Source of the DNA: JBHENC01 sp051000345
GTDB taxonomy: Bacteria; Acidobacteriota; Blastocatellia; Pyrinomonadales; Pyrinomonadaceae
Assembly: GCA_051000345.1 (NCBI GenBank)
Contig: JBPCOJ010000045.1
Span: forward strand, 1 to 48,462
Length of the DNA stretch: 48,462 bases
Direction of reading: 5' to 3'
In this document: positions 24,271-33,128 of the stretch, one piece after another
Numbering within the stretch: the first letter of the stretch is position 1
Layout: every line of letters starts with the position of its first letter
Notes under the pieces: model-generated
Databases searched by the model: none
The model's input: the letters and a program-made list of their open reading frames with translations, nothing else
Told to the model about the DNA's origin: nothing
Program-made: the position numbers and the translations under genes

Positions 24271-25746
24271 ATGCGCAGAAAACTTTTGCTACTTTCATCG
24301 CTTCAACGCCGCTTCGTTTTCATTTCTTTAATCGCCGCATTGCTTTTCGCAAGTGCCGCCACGCTTCGCGCCCAAACGAATCAGACTCCGGCGGCGAATT
24401 CTTATTCACCGCAGTTGCTCGCCGACTTGAAACGCATTCAGGCGGCGGCGCTCGAAAGCGATTACGCTTATCGCCAAGTCTCCTATTTGACGAACAACAT
24501 CGGGCCGCGCTTGAGCGGTTCGGCGCAGGCGCAGGCGGCAGTCGAGTATGTCGCAAAGGAACTGCGCCGCATCGGACTCGACGTGCAGCTTGAGAAGGTA
24601 ATAGTGCCGCACTGGGTACGCGGCTTGGAGACGGGCGCGCTCACGGAGTTTCCGGGACAAGCGCCGGGGACGACGCAGAAAATAATCTTGACGGCGCTCG
24701 GCGGAAGCGTGGCGACGCCGCCGGATGGAATACAAGCGCCCGTCATCGTCGTCAATAATTTCGACGAACTGCGCGGCCTCGCGCGCGAGCAAGTCGCGGG
24801 CAAGATAGTGCTTTTCAATTATCGTTTCGATGAGCGAATGGCTGAACAGGGATTCGGCGGGGAAGCTTACGGGCAGGCGGTTGCATACCGTGCCGCCGCG
24901 CCGAGTGCTGCGGCGCGCATGGGAGCCGTCGCTGCGCTGGTGCGCTCCGTCGGCGGCGCTGACTATCGCTTGCCGCACACGGGTTTGACGCGCTATGCGC
25001 CGGATGCGCCCGAAATTCCCGCCGCCGCCGTCACCGCCGAAGACGCGGACTTGATTGCCAGCCTCGCACCGCAAGGGCAAGTGCGTATGCGTTTGACGCT
25101 CACGCCCCAGCGCTTGCCGGACGCCGTCAGTTACAACGTGATCGGTGATTTGAAGGGCAGCGAGCACCCTGAACAAATCGTGATCGTTTCCGGTCATCTC
25201 GATTCGTGGGATTTGGGAACGGGCGCGATTGATGACGCGTCGGGCGTCGCGGTGGCGATGCAGTCGGCACAGCTTCTCAAGCAACTTAACTTGCGCCCTA
25301 AACGCACGCTCCGCGTCGTCGCATGGATGAATGAAGAAAACGGCGTCGCGGGCGGCAGAACCTACGCCGAAAATCACAAAGGCGATGCCATTAACCATAT
25401 CGCCGCCATCGAATGCGATCTCGGCGCAGGCCACCCGCTCGGCTTCGATGCGAAAATCAAACCGGAAGCGTTGCCGCTCTTAGCGCCCGTTTCAGCCGTG
25501 CTGCAAACATCCGGCGCGGGACTCTCGAAGCTCGTCGAAGACACGGAGACGGACATTACGCCCTTGGCTAATCTTGGCGTGCCTGCGTTCGGCATCTGGC
25601 AGGACAGCCGCACATATTTCAATTACCACCACACCGCCGCCGATACGCTCGATAAGGTAAAGCCGCGCGAGTTGGCGGAGAACGCCGCCGTGATGAGCGT
25701 GCTGGCATATGCGCTGGCTAATCTGCCGCAGACGCTGCCGCGCTGA
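24271..25746 (+). CDS. Secreted M28 family metallopeptidase (carboxypeptidase Q-like)
   Basis: I place the start at ATG 24271, where a typical signal peptide begins (MRRKLLLL, then FISLIAALLFASAATLRA-Q). Upstream in-frame codons lie inside the preceding gene. The 491-aa product hydrolyses peptides with a two-zinc site. The ligand motifs are SGHLDSWDLGTGAIDDASG (His and bridging Asp), the catalytic/ligand Glu pair in WMNEENGVAGG, AAIECDLGAGHP, and a late His in FNYHHTAADTLD. A PA-like insertion domain lies between about 150 and 290. This is close to carboxypeptidase Q, which releases amino acids from dipeptides. It may form a unit with the ABC genes, but the link is only positional. Confidence 0.93.
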   Translation: MRRKLLLLSSLQRRFVFISLIAALLFASAATLRAQTNQTPAANSYSPQLLADLKRIQAAALESDYAYRQVSYLTNNIGPRLSGSAQAQAAVEYVAKELRRIGLDVQLEKVIVPHWVRGLETGALTEFPGQAPGTTQKIILTALGGSVATPPDGIQAPVIVVNNFDELRGLAREQVAGKIVLFNYRFDERMAEQGFGGEAYGQAVAYRAAAPSAAARMGAVAALVRSVGGADYRLPHTGLTRYAPDAPEIPAAAVTAEDADLIASLAPQGQVRMRLTLTPQRLPDAVSYNVIGDLKGSEHPEQIVIVSGHLDSWDLGTGAIDDASGVAVAMQSAQLLKQLNLRPKRTLRVVAWMNEENGVAGGRTYAENHKGDAINHIAAIECDLGAGHPLGFDAKIKPEALPLLAPVSAVLQTSGAGLSKLVEDTETDITPLANLGVPAFGIWQDSRTYFNYHHTAADTLDKVKPRELAENAAVMSVLAYALANLPQTLPR

Positions 25747-26578
25747 ATATTTGCGCGAACGCTTTACGCGGCATTGGAATTTCGCTTGAGCGGCAAAGCA
25801 ATTAATGAACAACTTTTCTTTGCGGCATTTAGCTGACGCTTTTTCGTTGACTTGCGGCTGGCTCTTTCTATATTGTTACTTAGAGAAAGCGATATTGCTT
25901 TCCTTCGCATTCCCACTTCCAAATTGAAGTTTCCGCCATCGAGTCGCATTTGCCTTTAATTTCCGTCTTGCGCTTTCAACCGCAGTAATCGAATTGATTT
26001 ATTCAATTTGACCGGTCACGCTCTTCTGAACTTGTATATTTAATCGACGCAATCGCGCAAGTCCAAGTAATTTCTGGATTCAGATTGAAATGAAGCGCGG
26101 CATACTGTTTGCTAAATGCTGTCATGACCGAATATGTGCGATTATCGCTATCAGCGAGCAGTCGGAAATTTTACCTGTGTCGCCTTTTTGGTAAATTCAT
26201 TCCGCGCAACGATTCGCTACGGGCAAGGCATGGTGCATCTGACAAAATTATGTGCTCGGCAGTGACGTTGTGACCAAGTTTCAGAAAATCTACGCGCAGG
26301 GCTTCGTGATGGGTGACGGCACAGTGCAAGCGCAAATTATGGTCTACGGCGATGGCACTGCTTCAAGGATACAACCTTCAATGAAATAACGTTCGATCAA
26401 ATAATGCGCGCGAATCATCGCGCCTTTAACCTTCGCAGAAAGGCCGACGCGAAAAACTCGCGCGCCAGCCTCTCTGCTTTCCTCAATTCCTCAATAACGA
26501 CGCGCCCCTGTTTCTGTTACCACTCGTTTGACGCCTCCAACGGCAAACGATCAGCCTTCAAAAAAAGTAGCGACGGAC
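25747..26578. other. Long intergenic region, mostly empty
   Basis: These 832 bases separate the peptidase from the GGDEF-EAL gene. Most of it is more AT-rich than its neighbours, with frequent stops in all frames, and looks like decayed or regulatory DNA. A short open stretch at 26252-26389 is listed separately. I found no tRNA or repeat. The promoter of the GGDEF-EAL gene is presumably near the right end. Confidence 0.4.
26252..26389 (+). pseudogene. Possible remnant coding fragment, 45 codons
   Basis: The frame from GTG 26252 to TAA 26387 encodes a protein-like stretch (VVTKFQKIYAQGF, then VQAQIMVYGDGTASRIQP) with a plausible alternation of polar and hydrophobic residues. A stop lies just upstream in frame (26240-26242), and no Shine-Dalgarno site is evident. 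It could be the tail of a lost gene or a chance ORF. Family not recognised. Confidence 0.25.
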
Positions 26579-28783
26579 ATGAACAGACCAGCCTATCTCA
26601 AACAGTACAGAGCCTTGATCGCTGTGCTCGGCGCGCTCGTTTCCTGCTTCTCTATCGCGTATTTGCCCGTCGCCCGGCTCGACTGGCGCTTTTTCGTGTT
26701 GGCGCTTATCACAGTCGTTATCAGCTCGCGCGCCGCCATTAAGCTGCCGCGCGTCAACATCAACATCACCGTTTCCGATACCTTTATCTTTCTGACGGTG
26801 CTGCTGTACGGCGGCGAAGCAGCCATTTTGCTCGCCGCCGCCGAAGGGCTTATTTCAGGTTCGCGCATCAGCAAGACGCCGCTCGTCGTTCTTTTCAACG
26901 CGGGCGTAATGGCCTGCGCGACGTTCGTTACCGTGTGGACGCTGCGTTTCGTTTTCGGCGGCACAGAACTGCCGTCCGGCAGTTTTGCTTTAACCGCCGT
27001 CGTTATTTGTTTGATGGCGCTCGTGCAGTGCATCGCCAACACGGGCATTCTCGCCGTGTGCATGGCCTGCAAAATTGATCGTCCCGTATGGGCGACGTGG
27101 AAGGAACATTACCTTTGGACTTTAATTAGTTTTTTTGCGGGCGCGACTGCCGCCGCATTCATTTACAAATCATTCGACACCATCGGCTTTTACGCCATCA
27201 TCGGCGCGGTGCCGATCATCTCCATCGTTTATTTCACTTACCACAAATATCTGGAAGACATTCGAGCGACTTCTGCGATTGCGGAGCAGGCCGAACGCGC
27301 GCGCCGCGAACAGGCCGAGCGCCACGTCGGAGAACTCAACAGCTACATCGAAGAACAGCGCCGCATCAGCCAAGCGCTGCAGGAAAGCAAGGAAAAATTT
27401 CGCCACGCCGCCTTTCATGATGCGCTGACGGGGCTGCCCAACCGCGTGCTGCTGACGGATCATCTGAAGCTGGCAATCGAGCGCGCGCGCCGCCGCGAAG
27501 ACCATCTTTTCGCCGTGCTGTTTCTTGACCTTGATCGCTTCAAAAACATCAACGACAGTCTAGGCCACAACATCGGCGACCAACTTCTTATCGCCATCGC
27601 CCGCCGCGTCGAAAATTGCTTGCGCCCGATGGACACTGTGGCGCGCTTGGGCGGCGACGAATTTGCGATTCTCCTCGACGGCCTCGAAAATTCGGAAGCC
27701 GCCGTGCATATCGCCGAGCGCATACAGGAATCTCTAACGCAGCCGTACAATTTGAGCGGCCACGAAGTTTATACTTCGACGAGCATCGGCATTACTTTGA
27801 GCACGACGAACTACGAGCATCCAGAAAATCTTTTGCGCGACGCGGACACGGCGATGTACCGCGCGAAGGAAAACGGCAAGGCACGCTACGAGCTTTTCGA
27901 TACGGTGATGCACGCGCGCGCCGTCGCGCTGCTGAAACTGGAAAACGATTTGCGCCGCGCCGTCGAACGACAGGAATTCGAGGTTTACTACCAGCCGATC
28001 ATACGTCTCGAAACAAGCGAGATTTCAGGCTTCGAGGCGCTTCTTCGCTGGAACCACCCGGAGCGCGGCTTCGTCTCGCCGACGGAATTTATTCCGCTCG
28101 CCGAAGAAACGGGTTTGATTACGGAAATCGGGCAGTGGGTCTTGCGCAAGGCCTGCGAACAAATGCAGGAGTGGCAGTGGCTTGTGCCTGCCACGCGGCC
28201 TTTGACGGTGGCCGTTAATTTGTCGAGCAAGCAATTCAAGCAATCCGACATCATCGAGCAAATCAAAAAAACACTGCGTGAAACCAATTGCGATCCGCGC
28301 TCGCTGAAACTCGAAATTACCGAATCGGCGGTGATGGAAAACGCCGAGGCCGCGACGCAAATGCTGACGCAACTGCGCGACTTGGGCGTGCAATTAAGCA
28401 TCGACGATTTCGGCACGGGCTATTCTTCCTTGAGCTATTTGCACCGCTTTCCCGTCACGACTTTGAAAATTGACCGTTCGTTTATCGGCAGAATGGGCGC
28501 GGGCGACGAGAACTCCGAAATCGTCCGCACGATTATGACGCTCGCCGGAAATCTGGGCATGGATGTCGTCGCCGAAGGAGTCGAAACCGAAGAACAGCTA
28601 ACGCAACTCACCGCGCTTAAATGCGAGTACGGACAAGGCTATTTGTTTTCCAAGCCCGTCGATGCGGCGGCAGCGCAGGAACTTCTGCGGCAACGCGCGC
28701 AGGGACGCGCGAAGGCCTCGTATCTCGTCAACGAGCCGACGATTTTTGCGCCGGACATCGTGGTGACGCCGCACATCAATTAA
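26579..28783 (+). CDS. Membrane-bound GGDEF-EAL cyclic di-GMP protein
   Basis: I start at ATG 26579 and not at the upstream in-frame TTG; the Shine-Dalgarno site is weak in both cases. The 734-aa product has about seven hydrophobic segments (residues 10-225) that look like a membrane sensor domain, then a coiled-coil linker (about 228-275, rich in Glu/Arg/Ala). The GGDEF domain has the intact motif at 358-362 and an RPMD inhibitory-site motif just before it. The EAL domain has EALLRW (EAL at 486-488), SLKLEITESAVM and DDFGTGYSSLSYL. Both active sites look complete, so it could make and break c-di-GMP. A PilZ protein, a likely effector, is encoded at 48105. Confidence 0.95.
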   Translation: MNRPAYLKQYRALIAVLGALVSCFSIAYLPVARLDWRFFVLALITVVISSRAAIKLPRVNINITVSDTFIFLTVLLYGGEAAILLAAAEGLISGSRISKTPLVVLFNAGVMACATFVTVWTLRFVFGGTELPSGSFALTAVVICLMALVQCIANTGILAVCMACKIDRPVWATWKEHYLWTLISFFAGATAAAFIYKSFDTIGFYAIIGAVPIISIVYFTYHKYLEDIRATSAIAEQAERARREQAERHVGELNSYIEEQRRISQALQESKEKFRHAAFHDALTGLPNRVLLTDHLKLAIERARRREDHLFAVLFLDLDRFKNINDSLGHNIGDQLLIAIARRVENCLRPMDTVARLGGDEFAILLDGLENSEAAVHIAERIQESLTQPYNLSGHEVYTSTSIGITLSTTNYEHPENLLRDADTAMYRAKENGKARYELFDTVMHARAVALLKLENDLRRAVERQEFEVYYQPIIRLETSEISGFEALLRWNHPERGFVSPTEFIPLAEETGLITEIGQWVLRKACEQMQEWQWLVPATRPLTVAVNLSSKQFKQSDIIEQIKKTLRETNCDPRSLKLEITESAVMENAEAATQMLTQLRDLGVQLSIDDFGTGYSSLSYLHRFPVTTLKIDRSFIGRMGAGDENSEIVRTIMTLAGNLGMDVVAEGVETEEQLTQLTALKCEYGQGYLFSKPVDAAAAQELLRQRAQGRAKASYLVNEPTIFAPDIVVTPHIN

Positions 28784-28873
28784 CGCGCGCATGAAAAGTC
28801 GAGAGAAGAAGAGTTGACTGAAAACGCCGCGTGAGTTAATCGGCGTTTGGCGCGACACGCGTGGGAAAATAAA

Positions 28874-28908
28874 AAGGTCAACGACGCCCTCGCTGCGTCG
28901 TTGACCTT
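28874..28908 (-). terminator. Intrinsic terminator, minus-strand orientation
   Basis: Arms AAGGTCAACGACG (28874-28886) and its complement (28896-28908) flank a 9-nt loop. Read on the minus strand, the hairpin is followed by a TTTTTATTTT tract. The nearest minus-strand gene is the NMSGG protein 260 bp upstream. On the plus strand no U-run follows, though it could still end the GGDEF-EAL mRNA with Rho's help. Apart from this and the next hairpin, 28784-29167 is empty. Confidence 0.7.
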
Positions 28909-29050
28909 ATGTCGCATTCTTCTCATCCGAAATCGGGGGAAGGATGCGATATGGCTGCGCACTCTAGCACCAAAAGTTTTGTCTGCCAAGCGCTAATCTT
29001 CAATCTGCAAACGATAAGCGAATGCTTCATGTAAACGCACGCGCAAACGG

Positions 29051-29106
29051 AAAAAATGAAACGCCGCGAATTCTAACGCATCGGAATTCGCGGCGTTTCA
29101 TTTTTT
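29051..29106. terminator. Strong bidirectional intrinsic terminator
   Basis: The arms are 23 bases with no mismatch (29051-29073 and 29084-29106) and a 10-nt loop. The core AATGAAACGCCGCGAATTC is flanked by A6 on one side and T7 on the other, so a U-tract follows the hairpin on either strand. It ends the minus-strand gene at 29168 and can block plus-strand read-through from the left. Confidence 0.9.
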
Positions 29107-29167
29107 TGTTAAAGGCTTGCGCGCGCCACGCTTCCGTGAATAGTTCGCGCGCCAGCGTCAACCGAAA

Positions 29168-29467
29168 CTACTGATTCATGTTGCCGCCCATGTTGCCGCC
29201 CGACATATTGCCGTTCATGTTGCCGCCCATGCTGCCGCCGCGATGATGGTGATGATGACGCCGATGTTTGCGATGACCCTTACGGCGATGATGACGACCC
29301 ATCATGCTGCCGCCGCTCATGTTATCGCCGCTCATGTTATCGCCGGACATATTGCCGCCACTCATGTTGCCGCCCGACATATTACCGCCGGACATGTTGC
29401 CGTTCTGCGCGAAGACGAATGTGCTGAGGCACATCACGAGCGCCAGAACCAATGTAAGTTTTTTCAC
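29168..29467 (-). CDS. Secreted NMSGG-repeat protein with a His/Arg/Lys-rich core
   Basis: The 99-aa product has a Sec signal (MKKLTLVLALVMCLSTFVFA, cut before Gln21). It is then almost entirely low-complexity. Six NMSG(G/D) pentapeptides fill residues 24-53, a basic histidine-rich block lies at 58-76 (including five His in a row), and GGNM/GNMSG repeats fill the end. The Met- and His-rich composition suggests binding of soft metals such as copper or silver, or a surface matrix. That is inference, as there is no known domain. At DNA level the repeats are 15-bp units. Divergent from the APC permease, it is bounded downstream by the terminator at 29051. Confidence 0.8.
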   Translation of the reverse strand: MKKLTLVLALVMCLSTFVFAQNGNMSGGNMSGGNMSGGNMSGDNMSGDNMSGGSMMGRHHRRKGHRKHRRHHHHHRGGSMGGNMNGNMSGGNMGGNMNQ

Positions 29468-29575
29468 GATGATCTATTCTCCCGAAGCTGCAAAGGATTT
29501 GGTAAAGCCCTAACTTTTTACGCCAAATCGCGCCGCGAGTCAATTATTTATTGCCACATTCACGCGCTTCACATA

Positions 29576-29613
29576 TATAAAGTGGCGAACGGCGCGCCGT
29601 TCGCCGCTTTATA
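29576..29613. promoter_or_regulatory. Long palindrome in a divergent promoter region
   Basis: The core GGCGAACGGCGCGCCGTTCG (plus CC) is a perfect 22-bp palindrome, extended by TATAAAG and CTTTATA to 38 bases with one G/T wobble. It lies 52 bp upstream of the APC permease and 109 bp upstream of the NMSGG gene. With no loop, it fits an operator-like dyad or a REP unit better than a terminator. Confidence 0.5.
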
Positions 29614-29664
29614 TTTAAATCCTCTACGGCGACGACTTTAATACCCGACGCACTTTGAATTCTG

Positions 29665-31074
29665 ATGGAAACCGAATCTTCTATTGCGGCTGCGCCAATC
29701 GTCTTGCCGCGCGCGCGGCGTTTGAATTTTCCGGCGCTCGTGTGCGTGATCTTTTTCGTCGTTTCCGGCGGCGCATACGGCCTTGAGCCGCTTGTCGGCG
29801 CGGTGAATCCCGGCTGGGCTGTCGCGCTGGTAATTGCGGCGCCGCTCGTGTGGAGTTTGCCGATTGCCTTGATGGTCTCGGAACTCTCCAGCGCGATGCC
29901 CGTCGAAGGCGGCTATTACGTGTGGGTGCGCGAGGGGCTTGGCGATTTCTGCGGCGTGCAGGAAGGTTTCTGGACGATTTGTTATACGGCAGTAGATATG
30001 GCGATTTATCCCGTGCTGTTCGTTAATTACCTCGCATACTTTTATCCTGCGCTGGCGCTCGACGAAAACAGTTCCGCCGCGTGGCCTGCGATGCTCTGGC
30101 GATGGCTGATTGCCGTGACGCTGATCGCCGCCGCGTTTTTGATTAACTGTCGCGGAGCACACGCCGTCGGGCGCAACGCGATGTTCACCACAGGTTTGGT
30201 GCTGCTGCCCTTTGCCGTGCTCGTCGTTTATGGTTTCTCGCAAAAGGGCGCGGCGACGGCAACGGCGAATGCAGTGACGCACGGACTTGCGAACAAGAGC
30301 AGCGCAGGCTTGCTCGCGCTCGGAATTTCGACTGTGCTGTGGAACTACTGCGGGTGGGATAATGTTTCGACCTTCGCGGGCGAGGTCAACGATGCGGGGC
30401 GCAAGTACCCGCGCGCTCTTTTGTCTGCATTGCCGTTGACGGTGATGGCTTATCTGCTGCCTTTGCTGGCGGGCATTGCTGTGACCGTCGATGCGTCCGT
30501 GTGGAATGAATCAGCGGGTTGGCCTATCATCGCGCAATTAATCGGCGGGCGCTGGCTCGGCTTTCTTGTCGCGGCGGCGGCGCTCGTTTCCGCTTGGTCG
30601 CTTTTCAATAGCCAGTTGCTTTACGTTTCGCGCTTGCCTTACGCGATGGCACAAGACGGTTGGCTGCCTGCCGCCTTCTCGAAAATTTCAACGCGCACGG
30701 GCGTGCCAATCGTCGCGCTCGCGGCTTCGTGCATCGTCTCATCGCTTTTCGCGGCGCTGCCCTTCGGCAAACTCGTCGTCATAGACATACTGCTTTACTC
30801 TTCGGCGCTGTTGCTCGAGTTTCTCGCGCTCATCGCGTTGCGACGCACAAGGCCGGAGATGGAGCGCGGATTCCGCGTGCCGGGCGGTTGGTTTGGACTC
30901 ATCTTTGTAACGCTTGCGCCGATGTCATGCGCTGCCGTCGTTGTCGCTGCCAGCCTCTACGGTGATGACGCAGGCACGCGCCAGACATACATCGTCGCCC
31001 TCTTAATCTTCAGCGGCACGCTGCTTTACCTTATCCGGCGGAAACATGCGAATAAGATGCGATTGAACATTTAA
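29665..31074 (+). CDS. APC superfamily amino acid permease
   Basis: Secondary transporter of amino acids or polyamines in the inner membrane. The 469-aa product has about twelve hydrophobic segments. The first carries VSGGAYGLEPLVGAVNPGWA, matching the TM1 G-rich unwound helix (S/G-GxYG) of LeuT-fold APC proteins. The motif SELSSAMPVEGGYYVWVREG is typical of the plant PUT/bacterial polyamine-like branch, and ALGISTVLWNYCGWDNVSTF gives the TM6 binding-site region. The exact substrate cannot be told. It has no obvious Shine-Dalgarno site. Convergence with no neighbour suggests a single-gene unit. Confidence 0.93.
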   Translation: METESSIAAAPIVLPRARRLNFPALVCVIFFVVSGGAYGLEPLVGAVNPGWAVALVIAAPLVWSLPIALMVSELSSAMPVEGGYYVWVREGLGDFCGVQEGFWTICYTAVDMAIYPVLFVNYLAYFYPALALDENSSAAWPAMLWRWLIAVTLIAAAFLINCRGAHAVGRNAMFTTGLVLLPFAVLVVYGFSQKGAATATANAVTHGLANKSSAGLLALGISTVLWNYCGWDNVSTFAGEVNDAGRKYPRALLSALPLTVMAYLLPLLAGIAVTVDASVWNESAGWPIIAQLIGGRWLGFLVAAAALVSAWSLFNSQLLYVSRLPYAMAQDGWLPAAFSKISTRTGVPIVALAASCIVSSLFAALPFGKLVVIDILLYSSALLLEFLALIALRRTRPEMERGFRVPGGWFGLIFVTLAPMSCAAVVVAASLYGDDAGTRQTYIVALLIFSGTLLYLIRRKHANKMRLNI

Positions 31075-31197
31075 TGCTTCTGCGCTGCCTTGTCATAGCA
31101 TTTGTAACTGCGGGCGGCTCGAATTTTTGCAAGTGTGCGATAATCGACGGCAACCGAACGCCACCAAACTCTCGTTTCATTTATGCAAGGTTTAAGC

Positions 31198-31641
31198 ATG
31201 ATCTCCAATTCTTCTCACGGCCTCGATGTTCGCGGCATTATCGAGCGGCAAACGCGCGCGCGCCTCGCACAGGAAATCGGCGGGCAGTTGAAGAAATTTG
31301 CGGCGGACGATTTCCCGCGTTTTCTCGCGGACATCGTCAAACATTATTCGTTGATCGAATCCGCCTGCGTCTTGAATGAAACGGGCATGCAAATCACCGA
31401 TACGATTCTCAACGAAACAAAATCGCAAAAGCAAAAAAGCATTATCTTCCGGCCTCCTGTCAAAGGCACGGATCACTCGCTGAAGGAGTATTACTACGTG
31501 CTGCGCGGCGCGCAGATCGACCCGTTCGAGACGCAGCCCTATGTGCCTTTGCCGTCCGGCGATTTGTGCATCACCGTCTCGACACAGTTTAAGGACGCCG
31601 CCGCCCGCGAGTTTATTTTGTGCCTGCATACGAAGGTTTGA
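31198..31641 (+). CDS. Small soluble protein, possible PDC/cache-like sensor
   Basis: I use ATG 31198, which has CAAGG at a suitable distance; ATG 31183 is the alternative. The 147-aa product has no signal or membrane span. The pattern FPRFLADIVKHYSLIESACV-L, RPPVKGTDHSLKEYYYVLR and PYVPLPSGDLCITVSTQFKD resembles a single cache-type ligand-binding domain (a YYxxL and P-Y-x-x-x-x-G layout). Such domains are normally extracytoplasmic, so a cytosolic one would be unusual. This is a low-certainty reading; treat the function as unknown. Confidence 0.7.
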   Translation: MISNSSHGLDVRGIIERQTRARLAQEIGGQLKKFAADDFPRFLADIVKHYSLIESACVLNETGMQITDTILNETKSQKQKSIIFRPPVKGTDHSLKEYYYVLRGAQIDPFETQPYVPLPSGDLCITVSTQFKDAAAREFILCLHTKV

Positions 31642-31719
31642 TAAACACACGAAGCGCGCAAATTTTCCTTCACAATCGTCAGCCTTGTCGGATACTGCGT
31701 CGATCAGCGGTCAACAGTA

Positions 31720-32394
31720 ATGAATGAGAACGTGAATACGTTGCGCGTGCCGCGCGATGAAGACAGGGAACCGCGCTGGCCTGCGCTGGTGGCATTGTTG
31801 GCTGTCGGCGGCGTGTACGCATCGCTGCCCGCTTCGATGTTCGTCGGCCCGCGCTGGCTCGTGCCTGTGATCGTCGCGGCGCTGCTTGTGCCGACGGTGA
31901 TTTCTCACAGAAGCGGCAATCATTCCTTGAATCACTTGTTCGGCCTCATCGCCAACGGTTTCGTCACGGCGGCGCTGGTCGTGTCGCTCGCGTTGCTCAT
32001 ACGCGCATTGCCCGCGCATAAGGAATCGCCAATCGCGCTGCTATTTTCCGCCGCCGCTTTGTGGTTCACAAATATTATAGTCTTCGCTTTGTGGTACTGG
32101 CGTTTGGACGCAGGCGGGCCGAACAAGCGCGATCTGCGCGCAGTTCATACGAAGGGCGCATTTCTGTTTCCGCAGATGTCTTTGGATGATGACGCGAGAG
32201 CGGCGGCGGGCGCTGAAGAATGGTCGCCGGAGTTTCTCGATTATCTTTTTCTGGCCTTCAATACGAGCACCGCGCTGTCGCCGACGGACGCGCCCGTTCT
32301 CTCGCGCTGGGCAAAGGGCTTGATGATGTTGCAGGCGGCGATTTCGCTGACCATCATCGTTCTGCTCGCCGGACGCGCCGTCAATATTCTCTGA
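31720..32394 (+). CDS. Multi-pass membrane protein, DUF1345-like
   Basis: The 224-aa product has about six hydrophobic segments (WPALVALLAVGGVYASLPA, WLVPVIVAALLVPTVIS, GFVTAALVVSLALLIRALPA, IALLFSAAALWFTNIIVFAL and one at the end). The C-terminal pair of helices around YLFLAFNTSTALSPTDAPVLS followed by RWAKGLMMLQ looks like a two-helix ion-channel pore in layout, as seen in DUF1345 proteins. It lacks a recognisable TVGYG filter. Function unknown. It precedes the decayed sulfate transporter locus by 60 bp. Confidence 0.78.
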   Translation: MNENVNTLRVPRDEDREPRWPALVALLAVGGVYASLPASMFVGPRWLVPVIVAALLVPTVISHRSGNHSLNHLFGLIANGFVTAALVVSLALLIRALPAHKESPIALLFSAAALWFTNIIVFALWYWRLDAGGPNKRDLRAVHTKGAFLFPQMSLDDDARAAAGAEEWSPEFLDYLFLAFNTSTALSPTDAPVLSRWAKGLMMLQAAISLTIIVLLAGRAVNIL

Positions 32395-32455
32395 CGCCGC
32401 AATCTTCACAAAACCACTTTCAGTATGTTGTAGACACACGTTATATCCGTGCGTA

Positions 32456-33041
32456 ATGTCTAATGCAAAAGCAGAAGGTGAGTGTGATATGAAACGTAAT
32501 TCGCCGGGTGCAATTCGCCGCATTGTCTTCGCGTGTGTCCTCGCGCTTGTGTTGCTTTTGTTGTGGGGGCCTTACGGAGTGCTCGGACGTCTCTTAGCGC
32601 CGCAGGGCATACAAGTGATGTTCACCGCGTGGGCGATTATTCTTGCTAACATCTTCGTGACGTTTCCGCTCGCGTTCGGCGTCATCAAACCTGTTTACGA
32701 TACGATGAGCCGTTCGCTCGAAGAAGCTTCCGCGACGATTGGCGCGACGCGCTGGCAAACTTTTTGATATGTCACGCTGCCGTCCCTGCGCGGCTTTGAT
32801 CGTGCGCTTAGATTTGACGACGCGCCCGCCCACAGGGAATGAGCCGCCGCTTTACAAAGTCACGATCAACACGCCGGAGCACATGACGGGCGTTCCGATC
32901 ATCGTCACGCGCCCGAAGCCGGAAGCCGCCGCCATGCGCCACCAAATCGGTGATCGCGTCGCCGTCGGCCTGACCTCGTATCGCGTGCTGCCCAACTACA
33001 CGCTCGCCACAGAACAGGCCAGCCGCGCCGTTCAGACTTAA
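32456..33041 (+). pseudogene. Decayed sulfate-type ABC transporter (CysW and CysA fragments)
   Basis: An N-terminal leader (MKRNSPGAIRRIVF region) is joined to the middle of a CysW-like permease (GPYGVLGRLLAPQGIQVMF and FVTFPLAFGV), ending in the EAA-type loop LEEASATIGATRWQTF. The next codon is TGA (32765-32767) where related permeases have Trp, and YVTLPSLRG then continues in the same frame. About 30 bases later the coding moves to another frame that reads VRLDLTTRPPTGNEPPLYKV and then QIGDRVAVGLTSYRVLPNY. This resembles the C-terminal TOBE part of a CysA-type ATPase. At least two deletions plus a stop therefore fused the pieces. No intact cysT, cysW or cysA is nearby, so the locus is probably non-functional. 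Confidence 0.8.
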
Positions 33042-33128
33042 AGACGAGTGAGATAAGTTAAGCGTATAGGAAAAGTCGAATGTGAAGCGGTGTTGTGCTG
33101 CTATACTACGTTTAATTAGGAGAAGAGA

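Noticed and set aside
24406..25434. A 342-aa open frame antisense to the M28 peptidase
   Set aside because: Same reasoning; composition is that of a reverse-frame shadow.
32765..32767. The TGA in the CysW fragment as a selenocysteine codon
   Set aside because: The normal residue at this place is Trp, there is no evident SECIS-like hairpin, and the surrounding gene is already broken by deletions.
32739..33041. A separate functional 100-aa gene
   Set aside because: It reads as the TOBE-like tail of a CysA-type ATPase joined out of frame to a CysW piece, so I treat it as part of the pseudogene.
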